A stretch of 64,000 bases of DNA. It comes from Pseudoteredinibacter isoporae. Lineage in GTDB: Bacteria > Pseudomonadota > Gammaproteobacteria > Pseudomonadales > Cellvibrionaceae. Position 1 is the stretch's first letter; each line of letters starts with the position of its first letter. The stretch spans positions 1,364,001 through 1,428,000 of the forward strand of contig NZ_JAAONY010000002.1 of the NCBI RefSeq assembly GCF_011602085.1, given 5' to 3'. This document shows, in pieces, positions 56,201 to 64,000 of the stretch. The position numbers were made by a program, and so were the translations under genes. The notes beneath the pieces are model-generated. The model saw nothing but the letters and a program-made list of their open reading frames with translations, searched no databases and had not been told where the DNA came from.

Positions 56201-57110
56201 CTTCCTCAGCATCAATTTTCACGACCATTCCGATACCGGCAGATTCAATGGGATGCCAGGCCGCCAACACCGGACGCTGCCGATAATCAAAAGAAGGCTC
56301 CACGCCACTTCGGCCGGCCAACGCTTCGCGGACCGGCTTGGCCCACTGCCCATTCAACTCAATGCGTTTTTTATAACTCGCGCCTTCTACATGCCGAAGA
56401 GGCGCCATCAGCAAGGCACTGCCTTCGTGCAGTTTGGCAAAGACAATTTCACCCGATTCACCAATGCCGGTATAGTCCCGGGCTATATTGATCAATTCTC
56501 GATTATCAAACTGCTTTACAATGATAGCGGCGACATTGGGGCCCGACATAATGGGCGCGGCTATGTAAAAACTGAATCGGCCGGGTTCATCAACATCTTC
56601 GACAAAAGGTGACATCACTGGCTCAAAGGAATTCAGAGCGCGATCAAACAGATGTTGCAACCCCCCGCCATGATATCGCCCTTCATAGAGGCTTTGCCCC
56701 ACGGCATCACGATGTTGATCCTGGTACAGAATCACACCGTTCACATCAATCAAATAGAAACCATGAAAACCATCCGCTGATTTTATTTCGCGCACAATAT
56801 TGCCCACAATTCGACTACTCGTTGAAGGCATGGGCTCAACACTGTCCTTCCGATCCGTTTCCTGGCGCAAATCAGCGATGCTCCTTTTTAGCACCGCTGA
56901 GCGTGAGATTATTCGAATTCTCTGGCGTTGCTGCTGCTCAAAATCCTGCCAGCGGGTCAGCTTATGATCGGCAATTGCCGAGAGGGAATTGCCCACCTCT
57001 TTATGAATGATTGAGGTATAAACTGCATTGCTGATGTACACCATGGCCCCTAAGGGAAGAACTGCAATCAGGAAAAAGGCGAGAATCAAAGCCACTTTCA
57101 ATCTATTCAT
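53292..57110 (-). CDS. Hybrid sensor histidine kinase with three receiver domains
   Basis: A 1272-residue membrane protein. TM1 ~8-28, a Cache-type periplasmic sensor ~30-310, TM2 ~315-335, HAMP, GAF-like domain ~400-550, coiled coil, HisKA with His near 604 (FLANMSHELRTPLNSL), ATPase (LINLIGNAIKFTDSG, GTGLGLSIARKLAQ), then receivers at about 870-975, 990-1095 and 1155-1270 with phospho-Asp in LDYMLPG, LDLGLPD and MDIMMPQ. No HPt domain is present, so a separate phosphotransfer protein is needed. It follows the two REC-GGDEF-EAL genes by 38 bases and is probably part of one c-di-GMP circuit. Confidence 0.94.
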   Translation of the reverse strand: MNRLKVALILAFFLIAVLPLGAMVYISNAVYTSIIHKEVGNSLSAIADHKLTRWQDFEQQQRQRIRIISRSAVLKRSIADLRQETDRKDSVEPMPSTSSRIVGNIVREIKSADGFHGFYLIDVNGVILYQDQHRDAVGQSLYEGRYHGGGLQHLFDRALNSFEPVMSPFVEDVDEPGRFSFYIAAPIMSGPNVAAIIVKQFDNRELINIARDYTGIGESGEIVFAKLHEGSALLMAPLRHVEGASYKKRIELNGQWAKPVREALAGRSGVEPSFDYRQRPVLAAWHPIESAGIGMVVKIDAEEAYSQLHAHRRDILLLLAVAIVFVGLAGFFLSQAIIQPINRMVIAARKITLGDLAQTVPNSRWYELAQLGRALNAMLAHLRETISSVEADLWYKDSMTKLSEVLSADQSSQLLAKHVIRVLAEQLNAQAGTLYGCMADHLELLSHYGMGEAPELAPTLSAQQGLIGQALQDKKVIAINADGEDSVRIMIRSGSQKTAANSLMIIPLLYHGQIIAVVELAWLGGAHTRATELMEYSSESICLALIAAEQRLQVQNMLEQSQADAEELRRQQEELRVAKEETERQARELEAASQYKSEFLANMSHELRTPLNSLLILARSLVDNEEGHLADDEVESATVIYESGKHLLGLINDILDISKVESGKMQLNIETISIEDMLLSIQSRFEHMAKEKGCDFILAADPDVPSHVQTDGAKLNQILINLIGNAIKFTDSGSVALGLRCSDKKNGQAHLHFSVEDTGIGIPEDKLQNIFQAFQQVDGSISRVYGGTGLGLSIARKLAQVLDGDISVSSVMNQGSCFTLDIPMNEPPASENNMITQEHDSQKDNMNHIKDGHKDDRYVLDPSKPLLLIVEDDDSFSTMLLDVCHQQHCQAIIAEDGEAGIALAEQFPVQGVILDYMLPGIDGCDVLAALKSNAATQDLPVHVFTAMDGLSDLQIMGAVGKSLKPLSVSSIKNVIDRLVNPQRNALTMLVVEDDHATFLALTRLLKMEGVCLRQARSGREAVNLLRSESFDGVILDLGLPDTNGFDLLLQLEGDESTVLPPVIVYTAQDLSIEEQDKLGRFTQQIVIKSDDSAQRMLDEVQTFASLVCRSNEIEQEQKRSQAEACPESPVSSFDSMPSDNEGSNGASGLEGRVVLLVDDDMRNTFALAKVLRKKGVVVHLAPGGEEALRLLEEEDDIELVLMDIMMPQMDGYEATRRIRVSKELEDLPIIALTANAMKGDREKCLQAGANDYLSKPVDIDRLQDRMKRCLSC

Positions 57111-57148
57111 ATCGACTACACTCTGGCGTGACAGGAGATTTAACGGAC

Positions 57149-58945
57149 TCAGTTTTGATCGATCAGCTCTTGGGACTCGTGAGCATAGGACGCCGTAATG
57201 TACATCTTCAATTCATCACTGCTGATGGCCTGACTGAAATAGAAACCTTGCACATAGTCGCAACCGATATCCCGTAAAAACTCATATTGCTCTTTGGACT
57301 CGACCCCGGTCGCGATAACCTTCATATCAAAAATGTGAGCGATGGCCATCACTGCCCGTACGATTTTGTCCTGCCCTTGATTGCCAGGAAGTTCCTTGAT
57401 CAGGGTTCGATCAATCTTTAATTGAGAGGCCAGATTGTTTTTCAGGTAATTCAATGCCGTCACGTCGGCACCGACATTGTCCACCGACACACCAATACCG
57501 GAATCTTTCAGGTTTTCGAGTTGCTCTTTGACGGAATCAAAAGGCCGGGAAATAATTTTCTCTTTGACTTCAAGCCCCAGAAATTCATTCAGCTCATCCA
57601 GCGAGACCGATTTTCCGATAGCGGCCAGAACCGGACTGAGAAAGTCGTTTACGTTGCCACTGAAACCATTCTCGCTGATTTGAGCCGTTGTGACGTTCAC
57701 CATAACTTTGACTTTATGTCGGGTTTCATTCCACCACTGAAGAGAATCCGAGAGAGCCTTACCAATTACCCAATCACCAATCCGGTCGATAACACCACTG
57801 GACTCTGCAACCGGCACAAAGGTCACCGGTTCGATGAGCCCCAGCTCTGGATGCCGCCAGCGCAACAAGGCTTCCGCCGCAACCACATCAAGGGTTCGGG
57901 TACAGTGAATGGGTTGATAGAGCAGGAATAATTCTTGTTGATCAATGGCCTTTTCCAGAAGACCCGACATGGCTTTGTACTCTTTTTCACTTTCGGTCTG
58001 CCCTTCGACCACAAAGCGAAAACAGTTTTTACCGGCTTCTTTTGCTCGGTACATGGCGCCGTCAGCTGATTTGATCAAGCTTGTCGCATCGTCACCATCT
58101 TCCGGGTACATCGCCACCCCCAGGCTGATGCTCAATTCCAGTTTGTGGTACAACCACTGCATGGGCTTCGCGCAGCTTGAAATAATGGATTGCAATTTGG
58201 GAACGATACAATCGCGATCCTGAACATCGGTCATCAGAATCACAAATTCATCGCCGCCAAAACGAGCGACGGTATCTGTGGGCCGCATCATATTCTTGAG
58301 GCGACTGGCGATCTCCTTTAAAACGTAATCTCCCGCCTCATGACCATAGATGTCGTTGACGGGCTTAAAACCATCAAGATCCAGAAACAGAACCGAAAGC
58401 TTTCCACCATAGCGGTCCACGCGGGACTTTCCCTGATTCAGGTTGTCCAGCAACTGGCTTCGATTGGGCAAGCTCGTCAACATATCGTGTTTGGCGAGGT
58501 GGCGAATCTTTTGCTCCGCCTCGCGGCGGTTTTTCACTTCTTGCTGTAGGCGGGAATTAATTCGCCACATTTTGATGAAGATGCTGATTTTCGCCAATAA
58601 AATCTCGGAATCGATGGGCTTGTGAATATAGTCCACACCTCCGGATTGGTAACCCTGAAGTTCATTCTCCTCATCGCGGGCCACAGCGGTCAAAAAGATA
58701 ATAGGAATGTTACTTGTGCGTTTTTCCTGACGCAGCAAACTGGCCACCTCATAACCGTTCATTTCCGGCATTTGAACATCCAGAAGCACCAGAGCGATGT
58801 TCGACTCCGTCAGAGCCAGTTGCAAAGCCTGGTTTCCACAGGAAGCCTCCAGCACTTCGACATCATGCCGACGCAGGAGCTTGCGAATGGCCAGTCGATT
58901 GGCTGCGACATCATCAGTGACGAGAATTTTGGGCGTCGGTTCCAT
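57149..58945 (-). CDS. REC-GGDEF-EAL protein, likely active cyclase with dead EAL
   Basis: 598 residues starting at the ATG 58945, one base into the upstream stop (TAATG). The receiver at 8-122 has LVTDD and VLLDVQMPEMNG. The GGDEF domain is intact (RFGGDEF) with the inhibitory I-site RPTD five residues before. The EAL domain keeps EALLRW and LKIDRTL but has lost ELEITE (GLEVKEK), DDFGTG (DNVGAD) and the Glu of AEGVE (ATGVES), so c-di-GMP hydrolysis is unlikely. Predicted role: phosphorylation-controlled c-di-GMP synthesis, with the EAL part as binding or scaffold domain. Confidence 0.93.
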   Translation of the reverse strand: MEPTPKILVTDDVAANRLAIRKLLRRHDVEVLEASCGNQALQLALTESNIALVLLDVQMPEMNGYEVASLLRQEKRTSNIPIIFLTAVARDEENELQGYQSGGVDYIHKPIDSEILLAKISIFIKMWRINSRLQQEVKNRREAEQKIRHLAKHDMLTSLPNRSQLLDNLNQGKSRVDRYGGKLSVLFLDLDGFKPVNDIYGHEAGDYVLKEIASRLKNMMRPTDTVARFGGDEFVILMTDVQDRDCIVPKLQSIISSCAKPMQWLYHKLELSISLGVAMYPEDGDDATSLIKSADGAMYRAKEAGKNCFRFVVEGQTESEKEYKAMSGLLEKAIDQQELFLLYQPIHCTRTLDVVAAEALLRWRHPELGLIEPVTFVPVAESSGVIDRIGDWVIGKALSDSLQWWNETRHKVKVMVNVTTAQISENGFSGNVNDFLSPVLAAIGKSVSLDELNEFLGLEVKEKIISRPFDSVKEQLENLKDSGIGVSVDNVGADVTALNYLKNNLASQLKIDRTLIKELPGNQGQDKIVRAVMAIAHIFDMKVIATGVESKEQYEFLRDIGCDYVQGFYFSQAISSDELKMYITASYAHESQELIDQN

Positions 58946-61164
58946 TAACACCTCTCCGTGTATTGTTCAGACAGGAAGGATTCGAAGTCTTCTGCTGGCA
59001 TGGGCCTGCCGACATGAAACCCTTGCATCAGGTCACAATTGACTTGTTTTAGAAAGGTCCATTGCGCTTCTGACTCTACCCCTTCCGCAATCACTTTGAG
59101 GTTCAAGCCATGAGCCATTGCAACAATCGCCGTAACGAGAGTGGCGTTCTCACGATCTTCGGGCAAACCCTGAATAAAAGATTTGTCGATTTTTACCGTA
59201 TTCACCGGACACCGTTTCAGATAACTGAGTGAAGAGTATCCCGTACCAAAATCATCAATGGACAACTCAAAACCCAGTTTGCGAATATCATTCAACTGTT
59301 GACGAATCCGCTCACTGTCACTCAGCAACAGGCGTTCGGTAATCTCCAGTTCCAGCCGAGGAGCTTCATTGTCATTCAAACGTTGACTGTCATCGTAAAT
59401 CCGTTTTACCTCTGCAAATAAACGCGAATCATGAAACTGATTGACTGATACGTTCACGGCCAGGGACAGTTCATTGAAAAATTTCGCCCGCCAGCGTTTT
59501 GAATAAAACTCCGCACGCCTCAACACCCACAAGCCGATGGTATTGATTTGCCCACTGGTTTCTGCAATTTCGACGAAGTGCTCCGGATCAACCCAACCCA
59601 GCTCCTGATCATGCCAACGTAATAAGGCCTCGGCTGAAACCAGCTCGCCCGATTCAACATCGACAATCGGCTGGAACCATAGTTGTAATTGCTCCTCTTC
59701 CACCGCTTTGTGCAGCAGCAATTCGACATGCAGCTTTTCCTGTGTGCAGCGATTTATATCGTCATTGAAAAAATGATAATTACCAGGCCCCAACTCCTTG
59801 GCTCGATACATGGCCGATTCAGCATTTTGAATAGCGGCTTGTGGATCGTCATTGAGATCATCCCCGAGACTGATGCCCACACAAGAGGACATGCGAACGA
59901 CCTGCTCATCAATATCAATAGGTTCTTCGATAAGTGCCAGAATTCGAGTCGCCATGGTCGCAGCCGCATTCACATCATTAATGCCCTGGGAAATAATCAG
60001 AAATTCGTCACTGCCAACGCGAGCGACGGTATCACCGGCGCGAACGATGCCTTTCAGGCGGGAACTGATTGTCACCAGCACGCGATCCCCGGCATCATGC
60101 CCCAGGGTTTCATTGATTCGCCGCAGACCATCAACATCAATAAAAAACAGAGGGCATATCGCTAATGTCTCCTGATCAGTTCTATCGGCCAGGGAAAAGG
60201 CTTGATTGATTCGATCAAGCGCCAGGATTCGGTTGGGCAGATCCGTTACGTCATCAAAATTGGCCTGCTTTAACAGACGTTTTTCATAGTCATGACGTAC
60301 CGTCGTATCCTCTTCAATACAAAGAAAATTGGTGATATTTCCCGCTGCATCATAAAGGGGGGATATAGTGGTAAAAGACCAATAGAAGTTGCCATCCCGT
60401 TTGCAGTTGTGGAGTTCACCACACCAGGATTGTCCGGAATCAATGGAATGTTCGATCGCCTGCTCGGCACTTTCCGGGTTGTAACCGGACTGGTGAAATC
60501 GTAGCGGCTTACCCAAGACCTCATGGGTTGAATACCCCGTTAAACGGGTAAACGTCGGGTTTACAAATTCGATCTGCGCCGAGGCATCAGCGATAATAAC
60601 GGAAGCCGGGCTTTGCTTGACAGCCTCGGACAGCTTACGAAGGCTTTGCTCCGCTTTTGCCCGTTCGCCCATTTCGATTTTCAGTTGTTTGTAGTTTTCT
60701 TTTAACTGTCGATTCAGGCTTTCCAGTTTTTGCTTCTGTTCGTGCAGTTGCAAAAAAACCTTTACCTTTGATGTGAGAATGTCTTGTTCAACCGGCTTTT
60801 CTATATAGTCTACTGCGCCCGAAATATAACCCAGCATTTCATGACGCTCATCCCGATACGCCGCCGTAACAAAAATAATAGGGACACAACGACTGCGCTC
60901 TTCATAGCGCAGAAGCTCGGCCACTTCATAGCCATTCATATTTGGCATATTGATATCAAGCAAAATCAACGCAACATTGTCGTGTTTGAGCATCATCATC
61001 AGGGTTTCATCCCCTGAGGACGCTTCGATGATATCCGCATCAACCGTTTTCAATATCTGACGCATCGCAATACGGTTGGCCAACATATCGTCCGTTACCA
61101 GAATTGCCGGACGTGGTAATGCTGCATTCACTAGACACCCTTCTATGTCCATCACCCAGAGCAC
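58945..61164 (-). CDS. REC-PAS-GGDEF-EAL protein, likely active phosphodiesterase
   Basis: 739 residues. Receiver ~20-135 (ILVTDD, ILLDINMPNMNG), a coiled coil ~140-185, PAS/PAC ~185-300 (SGYNPE, FLCIEEDTTV), then GGDEF with the motif changed to GSDEF though I-site RAGD is kept, and an EAL domain with every key motif (EALLRW, ELEITE, DDFGTGYSS, KIDKSF, AEGVES). It probably degrades c-di-GMP, with weak or no synthesis. The GTG at 61164 follows AAGG; an ATG at 61152 is the alternative. First gene of the signalling operon. Confidence 0.93.
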   Translation of the reverse strand: MLWVMDIEGCLVNAALPRPAILVTDDMLANRIAMRQILKTVDADIIEASSGDETLMMMLKHDNVALILLDINMPNMNGYEVAELLRYEERSRCVPIIFVTAAYRDERHEMLGYISGAVDYIEKPVEQDILTSKVKVFLQLHEQKQKLESLNRQLKENYKQLKIEMGERAKAEQSLRKLSEAVKQSPASVIIADASAQIEFVNPTFTRLTGYSTHEVLGKPLRFHQSGYNPESAEQAIEHSIDSGQSWCGELHNCKRDGNFYWSFTTISPLYDAAGNITNFLCIEEDTTVRHDYEKRLLKQANFDDVTDLPNRILALDRINQAFSLADRTDQETLAICPLFFIDVDGLRRINETLGHDAGDRVLVTISSRLKGIVRAGDTVARVGSDEFLIISQGINDVNAAATMATRILALIEEPIDIDEQVVRMSSCVGISLGDDLNDDPQAAIQNAESAMYRAKELGPGNYHFFNDDINRCTQEKLHVELLLHKAVEEEQLQLWFQPIVDVESGELVSAEALLRWHDQELGWVDPEHFVEIAETSGQINTIGLWVLRRAEFYSKRWRAKFFNELSLAVNVSVNQFHDSRLFAEVKRIYDDSQRLNDNEAPRLELEITERLLLSDSERIRQQLNDIRKLGFELSIDDFGTGYSSLSYLKRCPVNTVKIDKSFIQGLPEDRENATLVTAIVAMAHGLNLKVIAEGVESEAQWTFLKQVNCDLMQGFHVGRPMPAEDFESFLSEQYTERC

Positions 61165-61474
61165 ATTTACAACCTTTTTCTCTCTGAGCTTTAAACCAAA
61201 ATCGTTTTAAGTGCTTCACTGCTAACGCTGCCACAGCAATAAAAATCGACAGTTTTTTAGACACCTTAATTTGAAGACTAGCCCAGCCATCGCTGAATGC
61301 AATTTCGCCTTGGCGGAAATACAAAGAAGCGTGAACCGTTGAATTTTTTGGTTGACCCGGCTGGTGATTTGCCACGAAAATGGACATCTCAATGAGCTTG
61401 AAGCCAACAGAGTTTTCACGCTTGATCGCCAAAGACCAGACACTGAATTTCCTACAACCCAAGACGGCACCTAC
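61165..61474. other. Divergent regulatory gap
   Basis: The 310 bases between the signalling operon and the AraC regulator hold no supported gene; they presumably contain both promoters. An open frame extends left of the chosen AraC start, with a TTG near 61352 and no ribosome site, so I did not use it. Confidence 0.45.
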
Positions 61475-62500
61475 ATGACAAGCATCGACCCCAGCTGGAC
61501 AGTGTCCAGCCGCCAGGCTCTGCTCTTTATGCAACTGGCCGACAGTTTGGAGATTTCTCGGCAAACTCTGATTGCCGATTGCGATCTGGACCCCCTGTGG
61601 CTGGAAAACCCTGACTTTAGAATGCCTGTTGCGGCTATTTATAAACTTGCCCGCCGCTTGGCCGAACTCAGTCATAACGAAGATATTGGGTTGCTGGTGG
61701 GGCGTGTCAGCTACCTGAATCTGGTGTCCTTGATTCTGTACCTGCCGAGAATCTGTGACAATCTTCGACAATGGTTAAACATGATGCCCAGCGTGATGGA
61801 AATGCAGGGCGATATTGGCGAGTCCATTGTGATTCGCGAGGGAGAAAGTATTCGTACCCAGTGGAACCCTCTGCTGAACAATGATGAGAGCGGCCGCTAT
61901 TTTGCGGACATGATTCTCAGCTCTTCGGTTTCGCTGTTGCAGTCGGTTTGCATTCACCCTGTCACCATTGAAAAAGCGTACTTCGCTTACCCTGAACCCG
62001 AGAACATCGAGCTACATAAAAAAATTTTTGGCGAGCAACTGTTTTTCGAACAGGATTTCAGCGGTCTTTTCTTTAATATTGAGGCCTTGGATTACCCTCT
62101 GGTTAAACCCCTAGATTCCGATTCCTTAAACCTGCATGAAAATATTCTGGCTACGGTTGATAAAGACAGTGGTGATGGCTTTCTTCGACAAATGCGCCGT
62201 TCTATTGTTAAAGCGTTGCCCAGTGGCGCCATGAGCATTGACAGTGTGGCCGAGGAACTCAGCATCTCTCGCCGCACCCTGCAACGCCGCCTGGCGGAGC
62301 GCAACACTCATTTCCTTAACGAGGTGCAGGATCTTCGTTCCGCCATTGCTACGCGCTTGCTGAAAGATCAACAGATGGGCATTACCGAGATTGCCTTTCT
62401 GCTGGGTTATGCCGACTCTTCCTCGTTTTCCACAGCGTTTAAAAGCTGGCACGGCTGCTCCCCCAAGGACTACGTACAACAGTTGGAAGAAGCCCCCTGA
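61475..62500 (+). CDS. AraC-family regulator with arabinose-binding-like N-terminal domain
   Basis: 341 residues from the ATG at 61475, the usual length. The N-terminal ~200 residues (SLEISRQTLIADCDLDPLWL, LSHNEDIGLLVGRVSYL) match the ligand domain of AraC proteins that control fatty acid, hydrocarbon or amino acid catabolism. The C-terminus holds two helix-turn-helix units (SIDSVAEELSISRRTLQRRL and GITEIAFLLGYADSSSFSTAFKSWHGCSPKDY). It lies upstream of two acyl-CoA dehydrogenase genes, its likely targets. Confidence 0.92.
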   Translation: MTSIDPSWTVSSRQALLFMQLADSLEISRQTLIADCDLDPLWLENPDFRMPVAAIYKLARRLAELSHNEDIGLLVGRVSYLNLVSLILYLPRICDNLRQWLNMMPSVMEMQGDIGESIVIREGESIRTQWNPLLNNDESGRYFADMILSSSVSLLQSVCIHPVTIEKAYFAYPEPENIELHKKIFGEQLFFEQDFSGLFFNIEALDYPLVKPLDSDSLNLHENILATVDKDSGDGFLRQMRRSIVKALPSGAMSIDSVAEELSISRRTLQRRLAERNTHFLNEVQDLRSAIATRLLKDQQMGITEIAFLLGYADSSSFSTAFKSWHGCSPKDYVQQLEEAP

Positions 62501-62552
62501 GCAACCACGTCAAACGGCAATGAAATAGCTCTTTTTCACCCCATCGCTGGAT

Positions 62553-62588
62553 TGGCACCTATGCCAAGTTGTCTGGCACCAATTCCAA
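62553..62588 (+). promoter_or_regulatory. AraC-type direct repeats, 21-base period
   Basis: TGGCACCTATGCCAA (62553-62567) and TGGCACCAATTCCAA (62574-62588) agree at 13 of 15 positions and are 21 bases apart, two helical turns. They sit 100-135 bases upstream of the acyl-CoA dehydrogenase ATG, as expected for an AraC activator dimer. The first copy also contains TTGGCA/TGCCAA symmetry. Confidence 0.65.
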
Positions 62589-62687
62589 TGCAAGGCCCCA
62601 GCTCGCCCTCTAAGATTCAAAGTCTCTACGCCCGAAGGGCTAATGATCCCTTCCCAGGCACGACTTGGATAATCAACGGAGAAGAGC

Positions 62688-63863
62688 ATGTCCCTAGACT
62701 TCGACAGCGCACGCCTGCACAACCCGAACCTAACCGAAGACCACGAAGCCTGGCGCAGTCAGTTGCGTAAATTCCTCGATACGGAAGTCGCACCCTATTT
62801 TGACGACTGGGACGAAGCCGGCAAGATTCCCGACGAAATGTGGAAGAAAGCCGCTGACATAGGCCTTTTACAACTGGGCTATCCGGAGGAATACGGCGGT
62901 ATCAGCGAAGGTATTGATCTCTACCACGGCCAGATTGTAAACGAGGAATTGGGCCGCATTGGCTCCGCTGGCGGCATTGCCAGCACCCTGCTGGTTCACG
63001 GTATCGGCCTGCCGCCGGTAGTGAACTTCTCACAGGAACACATCAAACAAGACGTTGTGCCCAAGGTGCTGAGTGGCGAGAAGCGTATCTCCCTTGGCAT
63101 TACCGAACCCGGAGGCGGTTCGGATGTGGCCAACATCAAAACCACCGCCCGCCGCGAAGGCGATTACTACATTGTGAACGGCAGTAAGACCTTTATCTCT
63201 GGCGGCATGGGAGCGGACTGGATCAGCACAGCTGTGCGCACCGGTGATGAAGGCCCGATGGGCGTTTCCATGTTGCTGGTACCCACCCATTTAGAGGGCG
63301 TGAGTCGTACCCCCTTGGACCGCAAACAGGGTTGGTGGTGTTCCGATACCGCAACCATTTACTACGATAATGTCAAAGTGCCTGCGGATCATTTGATCGG
63401 CGAGGAAGGCCATGGCTTTCTGGTCATCATGAACAATTTCAACAGCGAACGCATGGCGATGATCGTCAATATGGAAGCCTGTGCGCGGTGCTGTCTGGAC
63501 GAAGCGGTAAGCTGGGCAAAGGATCGCATGACGTTTGGCAAGCCTTTGTCTAAACATCAGGTGATTCGTCATAAAATTTCCGAGATGAAACAGCGTATCA
63601 ATGCCACCCAAGCCTATATTCAGTTCGTGACCCGCGAACTGATGGAAGGCCGCGGTGACTTCGGCGATATCGCCCTGCTCAAAGTTCAGGCCAGTGAAAC
63701 CATGGAATTCTGCGCCAAAGAAGCCAGCCAGATTTTAGGCGGTGCCTCGTATTTGCGCGGCTGCAAAACCGAGCGCATTTATCGTGAAGTTCGAGTGAAT
63801 GCTATTGGTGGTGGCTCGGAAGAAATCATGCGCGACCTCGCGTCCCGTCAATATCAGCTGTAA
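62688..63863 (+). CDS. Acyl-CoA dehydrogenase
   Basis: 391 residues, standard length. It shows LGITEPGGGSDVANIKTTA and FISGGMGADW (FAD/substrate region), the central beta domain DNVKVPADHLIGEEGHGF, and the C-terminal IYREVRVNAIGGGSEEIM with the catalytic-region Glu. It oxidises an acyl-CoA to the 2-enoyl-CoA with FAD. GGAG precedes the ATG. A second acyl-CoA dehydrogenase follows 21 bases downstream, possibly forming a heteromer as in steroid or branched-chain degradation; that is inference. Confidence 0.95.
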   Translation: MSLDFDSARLHNPNLTEDHEAWRSQLRKFLDTEVAPYFDDWDEAGKIPDEMWKKAADIGLLQLGYPEEYGGISEGIDLYHGQIVNEELGRIGSAGGIASTLLVHGIGLPPVVNFSQEHIKQDVVPKVLSGEKRISLGITEPGGGSDVANIKTTARREGDYYIVNGSKTFISGGMGADWISTAVRTGDEGPMGVSMLLVPTHLEGVSRTPLDRKQGWWCSDTATIYYDNVKVPADHLIGEEGHGFLVIMNNFNSERMAMIVNMEACARCCLDEAVSWAKDRMTFGKPLSKHQVIRHKISEMKQRINATQAYIQFVTRELMEGRGDFGDIALLKVQASETMEFCAKEASQILGGASYLRGCKTERIYREVRVNAIGGGSEEIMRDLASRQYQL

Positions 63864-63884
63864 GTGACTTAATTGGAGAACCTT

Positions 63885-64000
63885 ATGCAAACCGATGCAA
63901 ATTCCCTGGCGGCTTTTCGCGCCGAAGTCTCCCAGTGGCTAACAGAAAACATTCCGGCTGATCCCGGCTTTCTGTTGCCCCAGTCTTTTATGGAAGTGGG
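63885..64000 (+). CDS. Acyl-CoA dehydrogenase family protein, 3' end outside window
   Basis: Begins with ATG after TTGGAGAACC. The 38 visible codons (start MQTDANSLAAFRAEV, then SQWLTENIPADPGF) look like the N-terminal helical domain of an acyl-CoA dehydrogenase, 21 bases after a complete one. The rest lies beyond the right edge. Confidence 0.75.
   Translation, partial: MQTDANSLAAFRAEVSQWLTENIPADPGFLLPQSFMEV

Noticed and set aside
61040-61771. 243-codon minus frame across the AraC gene and the intergenic gap
   Set aside because: Runs antisense to the AraC ligand domain and overlaps the start of the signalling operon; no known features.

Overview
The window reads as chromosomal DNA of a free-living, probably marine, lipid-degrading gammaproteobacterium with a roughly balanced base composition. 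Pointers are the queA-tgt-secD-secF order, a tRNA-Leu with encoded CCA, TonB receptors and outer-membrane barrels, many beta-oxidation genes, and AraC, TetR and MocR regulators. I cannot assign a genus from sequence alone. I see no phage, insertion sequence, CRISPR array or rRNA.

Layout. 1-6.7 kb: plus-strand acyl-CoA catabolism run (bifunctional hydratase/3-hydroxyacyl-CoA dehydrogenase cut by the left edge, thiolase, SDR, acyl-CoA synthetase, ACT protein). 6.7-9.3 kb: MOSC protein, secreted lipocalin-like protein, orphan AAA ATPase. 9.4-15 kb: secF, secD, tgt, queA, with no yajC where it normally lies. 15-18.3 kb: minus-strand module of an outer-membrane barrel, a Tat-exported FMN-binding protein, a leaderless ApbE flavin transferase and a 4-TM cytochrome-b-like protein, with a Fur box inside the promoter at its head. 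18.3-21.1 kb: a divergent TonB receptor with a structured leader, and a PepSY membrane protein. 21.2-29.3 kb: tRNA-Leu(CAA), a frameshifted Crp/Fnr gene, and small unrelated genes (DUF488, thioesterase, HxlR, NTF2-like, DUF900 hydrolase, acyltransferase 3, HExxH peptidase, MipA/OmpV porin). 29.4-37.2 kb: five-gene operon of outer-membrane factor, adaptor, RND pump, response regulator and histidine kinase. 37.3-40.7 kb: ccoG and a divergent MocR regulator with four operator-like half-sites between them, then a UrcA protein. 40.9-43.8 kb: TetR regulator divergent from a CoA-transferase/crotonase pair. 43.8-53 kb: GFA protein, two coupled amidohydrolases, APC permease, ATP-grasp protein, M1 peptidase and a DUF6702 protein. 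53.3-61.2 kb: signalling operon of two REC/GGDEF/EAL proteins with reciprocal degeneracy and a three-receiver hybrid kinase. 61.4-64 kb: AraC regulator and two acyl-CoA dehydrogenases (the second cut by the right edge), with AraC-type direct repeats between regulator and targets.

The most interesting part is 15-18.3 kb. The FMN protein carries both a twin-arginine signal and a flavinylation motif, while its ApbE cannot have a signal peptide because a stop codon lies just upstream. I infer flavinylation in the cytoplasm, folding, Tat export and periplasmic electron transfer, possibly Fe(III) reduction, expressed under iron limitation. Regulation can be read in several places: Fur, MocR, TetR and AraC-type sites and a possible cobalamin riboswitch. 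All functional assignments rest on motif recognition; no database search was run.
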